The translations under genes were made by a program, and so were the position numbers. The notes under the pieces are model-generated. The model was not told where the DNA came from. It ran no database searches and saw only the letters and a list, made by a program, of their open reading frames with translations. This document shows positions 1 through 7,373 of a stretch of 11,076 nucleotides of DNA, piece after piece (position 1 is the first letter of the stretch; every line of letters begins with the position of its first letter). Source of the stretch: Ichthyophonus hoferi (taxonomy: Eukaryota > Opisthokonta > Ichthyosporea > Ichthyophonida > Ichthyophonidae); contig NAOQ01000181.1 of the NCBI GenBank assembly GCA_002751075.1, forward strand, positions 59,763 through 70,838, written 5' to 3'.

Positions 1-400
1 ATACTATATACTATACTGTATCATACTATATCATATACTACATCTTATACTATATCCTGTCATATCATACTTTATCATATACTATATCTTATCATACCAG
101 ACTATATCCTATCATATCATACTATATCTTATAATATATCCTATCATCTCATACTATAACATATCATACTCTACTATATCATATACTGTAACCTAACATA
201 ACATATCGTACTATATGATATACCATATCCTATACTATATCCTATCATATCATATTATATGATATACTCTATCCTATACTATACCTTATACTACATCCTA
301 TCATCTCATACTATAGCATATCATATTATATCATATACTATATCCTATACTATATCTTACTAGATCCTACTATATCCTACTATATCATAATATATGGTAA
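1..400. repeat. Degenerate period-5 AT satellite, G-poor on the plus strand
   Basis: The tract consists of variants of five-base words such as TATAC, TATCC, ATCAT and TATCT, in phase over long runs, and it begins at or before the left edge. The plus strand carries C but almost no G. A higher-order level is visible: a segment of about 31 bases at 138-168 recurs at 295-325 with one clear difference, an offset of 157 bases. A second internal echo, GATATACC against GATATACT plus flanks, lies near 219 and 262. No open frame or RNA gene was seen. The right border near 400 is approximate, where the sequence changes to ordinary mixed composition. Confidence 0.85.
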
Positions 401-483
401 GAGCGGGTCTAATACTAATAGTACTGTGATATATGTAATTAATTGTTAATGTTATATCTTCTTTTCTGTATGATTGGTTGTTA

Positions 484-667
484 TTATTTCTTTTGCTCCA
501 ATCGTTCCTAGCGATGAATTTGGGAGAGAGTCGAGAGTATAATAGCCAATGATATCTGTATAGATCAAGAAGTTTGCGTAATAACAGAGTATGGCAATAT
601 TAAAAGATGGGAGAGGAAAGTGAAAAGAATCATTGAGAGACCAAGAAAGTGATATATAACCAATCAC
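484..667 (-). other. Intron or 3' flank after the last clear beta-helix exon
   Basis: On the minus strand a donor, CAG followed by GTGATT, starts at 667 and directly follows the beta-helix exon. Beyond it the composition turns AT-rich and the open frame loses all beta-helix pattern, so this is read as intron. A fair acceptor (pyrimidine-rich tract then CTAG) ends at 508. If it is used, the next exon is only seven codons (507-487, E-R-L-E-Q-K-K) followed by TAA at 486-484. The alternative is that later exons lie beyond the left edge past the satellite. No AATAAA on the minus strand supports an end here. Confidence 0.35.
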
Positions 668-2812
668 CTGTAGGGTATCCCACACGGCCCCTCCCTTGGC
701 ACACTCGTTACCATCAAAGGTAGCCTTGGTCACCACCACCGACGCACCTTTTTCCAACCGATTATTGGCTATACATGCACCACGATCCGTAGGACACCTA
801 TTATCAATAAACCTACCCGTGATTGTAACCCTACCAAACACCACATTTAACCACATAGCACCCCCCCTTGCCCCCTCTGGGATCCCCCCCTTATCTTCAT
901 CTACGCCAGTTGACATTGCAACATTATCCTGAAAGAGGCCTCCAATCTTTAAAACCCCCTTTTTTAAAACGGCCCCTACATACAATCCAGCCCCCCCAGA
1001 TGCAAAATTATTAAGAAATTTGCAATCTTCAATAACAGCGTTGCCGTAAATGTCGAATATTCCCATTGCAGCCCCAAGCCCATGATAGAAGACGTGGCTA
1101 TTTTTCCTGAAAGTGGATCCCTTGATTGTGAGTTTACCCTCTCTAGGTAGGGTCCGTATCCAGATAGCTCCGTTGCCATCGTACTTCACCCCATGTGTGT
1201 CCACTGTGTTGTTGAAGAAATTGCAGTTTTCCACCTTCATCTCTGATATTCTCTCCACCCAAATTACTGATCCCCCTCTAGCCGCTGTGTAAAAATGTGA
1301 AAATTCACAATTTTTTATGTCAAGCCCAATCAGTTGGTCTGTTTCGGTGGTATCTACTAGATTTTCACACGTTTCTAGTTCTGGCGTGCGAATTAATGAC
1401 GACATGCCGGAATTGAGGTCACGTAAAAACCGAATATTAGTAATTTTTAAAGACATGATGGGGTTTATTAGGCGTAGAGCCCCTCCATAGGGAGAGTCCA
1501 TTTTTACAGTGATCGTGGGCTTATATTTGGTGCAATTACCTAGACCAATCAACGTTAGTGACCTATTTACAGCAATCTCCTTTTTGATTGTAAGGTTGTA
1601 TGGGATCTGGGTATGAAGGAAAGAACGATTGGGGAATTATCAGGTTAGGTATGATAGAGATTGGTTCATTTTTTGTGTTCTATTTTTTTATATCTTTAAA
1701 AGAGCATGCTTATTGGTAGAGGGTGCCACGACAATCTTGATCTGTAGATAATGTATAGAGTTGGTAATTAGGAAAGTAAACCCCTGGAGAGATCTATAGA
1801 AATTATACTAAATGAGATAAAGGGAGGGGGCCAATAGGAACGACAATAAAAATAGGCGTACAGGATCTACTAATCAAATGAAATCAAAACAGAATCTTTG
1901 GTTTCGTAATAGGCTAGGATAAAAGTAATAAATGATAACAGGCAGAAACAGTTAGGTAATTTGTATATTAAATTACAATCAATTAAAATGACCAATAGTA
2001 TGGCTAGACTGAACGAATGGAACATATTTACATTAAGCCATAAAAAATTTATTGGTGCCACGACTAATAATTGGATCTTGCCTCAAATCAATAAGTCTAA
2101 TTGGATAGTATGTATCAATCAATTACCTGAATCGTACTTGACTCTGACATTGAACGAATAGCATAAGCCAATGTTTCATAACACAAACCATTCATATAGG
2201 CAGTCTTGCACTCACAGGGGCTACTGGCTTTAAAGGGGGTGGCATAGAGGAGTGCTATTGGAGGGTTAAATTTCAAATAAATGGCTAAGTGGAACCAAGC
2301 CAATAAGATAAGAATTAAAAGTATGGAAATGAAGCCCAAGGTCGTCCTAAATATGGTAATGATCAAAAGATAACAGACAGACAGATAGACAGCATGATTC
2401 AGGAGGGGGACTCTTTTGTTTAACACTAGGGCTATTATATATATGTTCTTGGTGGTTAGGTTTGTTCATATATATATATATATGTGTGTGTTAATAGCCT
2501 ATCTACCATTCGGTTTATCTAGATATGGTCTGTCAAAGGAACCAACCAATCGTCACCAAAGGACCATTTTAATCATGTCTATGAATCCAGAAAAATATTA
2601 CAGAGGTGACGTCATCCATTTGTGTTTACGTCATCCTCCTCACCTGATGACGTAGAGGTAGGTGCAGTCGACTTTATACTTTTAACACCCCATGTGATTG
2701 GTTCAATTGGTTTAACACTATCGAGGGTGGAAGGATATATAGCATTATTCTTTAGATTGGAGTGTAGGTTGTTCTTGTGATGTTTTGCATTGTTGCTTGC
2801 TACTACTGACGT
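668..2812 (-). CDS. Type II membrane protein with Pmp-like right-handed beta-helix ectodomain (spliced; both ends uncertain)
   Basis: Three exons read on the minus strand: 2812-2644, 2425-2127 and 1606-668. Junctions are CAG|GTGAGG to CTAG|TG (phase 1) and CAG|GTAATT to CCCAG|ATC (phase 0), leaving one frame of about 468 codons. The first exon gives a hydrophilic, Asn/Ser/Lys-rich segment. The second gives a long hydrophobic stretch including FISILLILILLAWFHLAIYL, then a Cys-containing segment (CECKTAYMNGLC). The third, 313 codons, is a regular beta-helix with repeated FxxN and GGA motifs: FFNN, FRKN, FLNN, FQDN, FIDN, FDGN, each followed by a Gly-rich turn such as GGAGLY, GGAMW or GGAVW. Four N-glycosylation sequons (NLT, NRS, NCT, NNT) suit an extracellular face. 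These repeats match the chlamydial polymorphic membrane protein type, which also occurs in eukaryotic surface proteins. Adhesion or wall contact is inference. The start Met is not identified. Confidence 0.75.
1607..2126 (-). other. Intron of the beta-helix gene (520 bases)
   Basis: On the minus strand the intron starts GTAATT after CAG and ends with a pyrimidine-rich run and CCCAG. Removing it joins the residues STIQ to IPYNLTIKK, which completes a beta-strand pattern typical of the first coil of a beta-helix. That continuity is the main reason for trusting the junction. AT-rich, no other feature seen apart from several CCAAT/ATTGG words. Confidence 0.7.
2426..2643 (-). other. Intron of the beta-helix gene (218 bases)
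   Basis: The donor is CAG|GTGAGG, a near-consensus site. The acceptor is CCCTAG, with a CTAAC branch-like word about 33 bases before the exon. A second possible acceptor, TTTAG at 2349-2347, has a better pyrimidine tract but would be out of phase with this donor, so the upstream one was chosen. It contains a TA/TG dinucleotide run. Confidence 0.5.
2468..2491. repeat. (AT)n(GT)n dinucleotide microsatellite
   Basis: A run of alternating AT passes into a short GT run. It lies within the inferred first intron of the minus-strand beta-helix gene. Confidence 0.85.
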
Positions 2813-2896
2813 CTGAGTAGTGTTAAAGGAAATTAAAATGTATATAGATAGAGAGGATGGAAGAGATATAACAGATAATATAATATGAAAGAGTGT

Positions 2897-2971
2897 AAAA
2901 CAATACAACACAATACAAAAAAATACATCACAACACAATGAAATACAAGATATTACAGTATATTGATATCA
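2897..2971. repeat. Period-5 AATAC array
   Basis: From 2897 the sequence can be cut into five-base units without slippage: AAAAC, AATAC, AACAC, AATAC, then variants, with AATAC recurring at 2902, 2912, 2922 and 2942. The order of unit variants resembles the array at 6225-6279. It lies just 5' of the first inferred exon of the minus-strand gene. Confidence 0.75.
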
Positions 2972-3865
2972 TATGAAACTTAATGTTGAATATAACTACA
3001 TCTACAATACGGATAAAAAACAATTATTGTATGTGCCAATTAATTACTTAAGAGGTTATTAATCACTTGCTTAATGCTTAATTAATTAATTACTAATTAG
3101 ATTATCAGTAGTCTATATATAATGTTCTATTTAGAAACCAGAAAAGGGTTCTGTCTGCGACAGGATTCTCTTCATGTTTTCAGCAGGTATACCAAGTAAA
3201 CCACTTTTTTTATTAAAAAAAAAAAATATGTTTGCAATCGTAAATATCATCTATAATGGGTCAGACCGTAAATACACAAACTGGCAGTATTATTCTTGAT
3301 AAAACACGAAACATAAAGAAAGATAATTGAAATAGAAAGGGGACGAGTAGGATTAATACCGAAATTACAACTATCATGGTAATCGCTGTACTAACACAGG
3401 ACATGATAAGGATATTTCGTCTACGAGTCCACCATCTTGCTGCTGTGTGGTTGTAGGTGGTATTAGTACTATCTAACAACATAACAACATACATAAATGC
3501 TTACCTGTATGCCTACATACATCTTTGAGATAGGTGATTGGGAAGAATATCTTTCCCCTAAGAACTTGGATATGGTTGTTAAGGGATATACAGGTATGTA
3601 TTAAAATGAGATTAAATTTTCAATTGTCTTTCATTGGGTAGGTAATATTATTATTTTTGAAAAATAATTTAAATTGTCGTATATTGCATTATATAATATA
3701 TAGTATATAGTAAATAATGTATAATATATAGATATGGAAAATGTTTCTGTTTATATTCATATGTACATGAAAGCTTATGCTCATGAATTTTCTTTTTTAT
3801 GCGTATCTAAAGCGGCTCATGTACTCGGGTATATACAAGCACTAAAGCAACTGGATATTATATAG

Positions 3866-6224
3866 TCACGTACATGTCTGTATATGCGTTTACATATGTA
3901 ATAGAGATGTACAGCATTAATATTGTTAAATAAAACGACAGAAACAGTGACAATAAATTAAATTATCGGGTCCAAAGTCATTTTAGATCAATCATGATGT
4001 GGAAGAAGGCCGCCAGGATATTGATAATGAATTTGATTGTCGTTCGATGGAGTTTAGACTAATAAATAAAGCACGTTTACCTTTTTTTTCAGTTTGAAAG
4101 TCACTTTCTACCATTCTGAAATTCAATTTTAATGTTATAAATGCACTAATTTGTCTTTAATTTATGTAAACTTTCAGAAGCGATACTATGTTTCTTCATC
4201 AAAACTAATACTTCTGTAGTGTATGGATATAAGCGTTATATACTGGGTCGGTGGCAACTGCTGATAAATTAAATAAACTAAACCAAGCGCATTTTGATGA
4301 ATTATATCCAAACGAAATGAAGAACTATATTAATCGGAGGGACCAATCTATTTAATAATTGGATTTTAAATGTCTGCGCTAACCAAGCCAATCATCAAGA
4401 ATATCACGTTTAGGTATCCAATCAACATGAGCATATGTGTTTTTGCCTAGATTTATTGTGACGAATTTTGATAAGATTGATTTAGCACATAGGTAGCCAC
4501 AGCAGGTGTTTTAATAGATGGGTTTACTATTAGGTATTCATTTTTGGTATAAAAATTTCTTTTAAGATATACTTACGTTATTCCATTTTTTTCTCTTTTT
4601 TTTTTTTCCTCCCCCACAATCTCAGATTTTATAAGAATTTTCACTTATGTCAGTACTTTTTAACTGAGGTATAAAAATATGCTGACGCTAGTGCCACTCA
4701 TACGGGCCTTGGCAGCTATTGACAAAGATTCCGACAGTAGGAAGCCGTATAGTAACTCCTAAATACAATGTAAGTGAGTGGTACTATCTTAAAAAATATG
4801 ACATGGGCTTAGCATTTTGAAAAAAAATACCTCCAGGAAGTTCAAGCCGATTTTATTGGTGTTACCGTTCTACACTCTATATATAATAAGGTTTATTCCC
4901 AACGTGGTTGATCTTCTTGCACGTGCACTTTTGACTCGCACGCTTACGAGCTCAAGCGTAAAATGAAAAGTCCGCATTAATCAATCATAAGATTATACAA
5001 AAACGTTGAATATTAGTGGCTTATTGTAATTATTACAAGTAATTTGACTTAAAATCGCGAGATTACAGGCTACTAATCACATATTCTAACATTCAATTGT
5101 GTTGCCGCTAAAAGCCAATGGAACAGATTTACCACAATATTAAAACAGATTTAATAAATTAAAAATGTAAATTCATCATTAATGAAAGGGGCTCATGACT
5201 GCGAAGCACAAAAACTGACCCGACCTGTGCTTACTGAATTTGCCAAATTGTTTGCACCAGATTGGGTTTGTTGACAAAATCCATTGTTAAAGCACTTCTA
5301 CTTATTATATACATGACCATGGTTGAAATATTAACTTTGAAGCTATAGCCGTATGTTGCATCTGTATATTTGTTTTCCTCAATTATTTTTATTTTTAGTA
5401 CATTTTATGTATCTATATATGCATAAATATGTATGAGAATGTGTGTATCTGCATGCGAGCACATCTACCTGTATTGAAAATAATGCTCCTATAAGAAACA
5501 GAGTATCCAATTTAATGTATGTTTGTTATTTTAAGCCGAAGCTCATCACCTCTACATATAGAATTGATTACATAGTTTCCATAATAGACAGTTAAAATAT
5601 ACATATGCAAGCTAGACTTGAACAAGTTTACAATAGTATAGCGAAGACCATATGCCAGTATAGGCCATGTAAGGGGGGGAAATGCTGTGCTGATTTTATT
5701 GGTATGGCATACTAATTTTTGAAATAGCAGATTTTCTTTTTCATAAATAAGAATTTTCTATCTTGCAATCCATTATTAATTCATTAATGGTACATGTATT
5801 GTAGTTAGACTCGAGAGATACACATTAAATAATACTAATCATTCTTCACATTTACAAATAAATAATGCTATAGTGTAATCTAAACATATTTAAATACAGA
5901 GATAAGGAAGGGACAAAGGGCTGTAAATTAACATTATCATATATATACGCGTTAAGGCAATAGAACACATACACCCAGTGTCTTATGTACAAAAAGGTAT
6001 AGAGGTTGTCTCAGAGTGAGAAACAATGCGCAAACCTTGTAATACCGTATAAGCCCAGTATAAAAGATGTTAACACAAGCGCATAATCCTGCAACATATA
6101 TAAGGGAAGAAAAGGATAATAGTAATATGACTGTCATTTATTGTTATCCAAACTCTTTATCTTGCGTTGAAATGCCCCTATGAAAAATCTGTGTTAGGCA
6201 CCAAACTTGCCGAGGATATAGTTC
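3866..6224. other. Intergenic stretch without a recognisable gene
   Basis: Both strands were read in all frames. The longest open runs are around 30-50 codons, which is what chance gives at this base composition, and none could be joined by splice sites into a recognisable product. Isolated signals include a strong pyrimidine tract with CAG ending at 4625, a GCACGTGC palindrome at 4918-4925, a TATATATA word on both strands near 4880, and AATAAA words at 3929 and 3952. The 12-mer GATTTTATTGGT occurs twice (near 4849 and 5692). No terminal repeats of a mobile element, tRNA or rRNA were recognised. Confidence 0.5.
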
Positions 6225-6279
6225 AATACAACATAATACAATAAAATACACTACAATACCATGAAATACACAAAACTAG
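6225..6279. repeat. Period-5 AATAC array, copy related to 2897-2971
   Basis: Eleven consecutive five-base units beginning AATAC, AACAT, AATAC, AATAA, with AATAC at 6225, 6235, 6245, 6255 and 6265. Compared unit by unit with the array starting at 2902, most positions agree over about 50 bases, including the shared word ATGAAATACA. More degenerate AT-rich sequence continues to about 6420. Confidence 0.75.
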
Positions 6280-6654
6280 ATGATCAATAGTTAAGCATAT
6301 GAGGCATTATATGATATGGCACAATATTATATATCGATTAGTATATTATGAGTATTAGGATCTAGTCTGATCTGGCAGGATATATTACAATGGCATAGGA
6401 TATACAATATAAGTCGATAAATAGATCGGTCAGTACTGGGGTCCAAAACCTCAAATTTTCAAATTTTCAAAACATTTCAAATATGTTTAAAATATATTTA
6501 TTTATTTTATTGGTTAATGAGATTAACGAATCAAGTTAATTTTGCGGTTGGCCTTATATACTTTCCTTCAACAATCCCCACACGGTGTAATAGCTGGCTA
6601 GTGTTATTTTGGCACTACGTTTTTATCCTTTGGTCAACTTTTCCGTATTAAAGT
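6280..6654. other. AT-rich intergenic stretch, no gene seen
   Basis: Degenerate TATA-type sequence runs to about 6420, followed by short direct repeats of CAAATTTT near 6450-6470. No open frame beyond chance length and no clear splice signals. Confidence 0.5.
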
Positions 6655-6822
6655 CAAGTTATAGTAAGTTTTTGCATGTGCATGGTATAGATAGATAGTT
6701 AACGAATAGTTCACGGAGGTGATTATCAAACACATTTTTAATTAATCCAAGTTACAGCAAGCTTTTGTAAGTGCATGGTATAGATAGATAGTTCACAGAG
6801 GTGTTTATCAAACTTATATTTT
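6655..6822 (+). repeat. Diverged tandem duplication, unit about 80-90 bases
   Basis: Copy one starts CAAGTTATAG at 6655 and copy two starts CAAGTTACAG at 6748, an offset of 93. Both run through GTGCATGGTATAGATAGATAG, then TTCAC(G/A)GAGGTG and TTATCAAAC. Copy one carries about 11 extra bases (around GTTAACGAATA) between the TAGATAG run and the TTCAC block. Elsewhere the copies differ by scattered substitutions. No coding capacity seen. Confidence 0.85.
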
Positions 6823-6842
6823 TTTGTTGTAGAAGGATGTTG

Positions 6843-6882
6843 TATAGCTAGAATACTTATTTTATAGCTAGAATGCTTTTGG
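6843..6882 (+). repeat. Two-copy 20-base tandem repeat
   Basis: The word TATAGCTAGAAT begins both units, at 6843 and 6863. The remaining eight bases of the units agree at about half their positions. It lies between the larger duplication and the CDV3 upstream region. Confidence 0.75.
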
Positions 6883-7373
6883 AATTACTAACGACCCAAT
6901 CATATTATTCACCCCCATCCAGGAGATGTTTCCCATAATCCCTTCTATTGTTTCTATTGTTTCGTCTTTTATAAATTATTTTCTTTGTCTCTTTTTCTTT
7001 TTCTAACTCCATGTCTTCAGCCTTATGCACCCCCCACCCCCCCTACTCACATTTTACCTAATGTTTGTGCAGTGTTTTTTTTATTTCTTCTTTTTTAGTT
7101 TTCAGGCACATCTTTTCATCCTTTCAGAACCATTTTTCCCCTTCATGTTGTCAATTATTGATGTTTGTACTATCGGGAGCCCCACACATTTCAATCTGCC
7201 CACACATACACCCATAGATACGTGCTTATCTGTGCTATATACTGTCTTTACCATGGTTGTTTTCTCTACAAAAGTGTCAGGAAAACACCACGAGTTTGCA
7301 TACCTTTACTATTGTATCCGGCGCAGGAAAAACACACTGACTGCTATTTCTTGTAATAGATATCAACACTACA
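6883..7373 (+). promoter_or_regulatory. Upstream region and likely 5' leader of the CDV3-like gene, pyrimidine-rich
   Basis: From about 6940 to 7160 the plus strand is dominated by T and C, with several T/C runs ending in CAG (7103-7105 and 7125-7127). These would serve as 3' splice sites for a leader intron, but no matching upstream leader exon was identified. A CCAATCA word lies at 6896-6902, about 480 bases before the ATG. No convincing TATA box at a sensible distance was seen. A 118-codon open frame at 7025-7381 is an artefact of the pyrimidine bias (Phe, Leu, Pro, Ser) and overlaps the real start in another frame. Confidence 0.4.

Noticed and set aside
452-667. Continuation of the beta-helix open frame to a stop at 452
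   Set aside because: The repeat pattern ends at a good donor (667), and the remaining residues are hydrophobic AT-rich read-through typical of an intron.
668-1606. Bacterial (chlamydial) origin of the whole contig because of the Pmp repeats
   Set aside because: The gene is spliced, its neighbour is a six-exon CDV3 homologue, and the flanks are eukaryotic microsatellites, so contamination is unlikely.
3261-3494. 77-codon minus-strand frame with a basic segment and a hydrophobic stretch
   Set aside because: It looks like a membrane anchor, but AT-rich DNA often gives Ile/Leu/Val runs, this length is common by chance here, and no phase-matched join to the beta-helix exons was clear.
4379-5276. 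Several short open frames, e.g. 4510-4379 (minus, 43 codons), 4679-4762 (plus, 27 codons) and 5181-5276 (plus, about 30 codons)
   Set aside because: At this composition about twenty open runs of 43 codons or more are expected by chance in six frames over 3-4 kb. None matched a known family or had consistent splice sites.
4849-5704. GATTTTATTGGT repeated about 850 bases apart, considered as ends of a mobile element
   Set aside because: Similarity does not extend beyond about a dozen bases plus scattered matches, and no terminal repeat boundaries, target duplications or element-coded proteins were seen.
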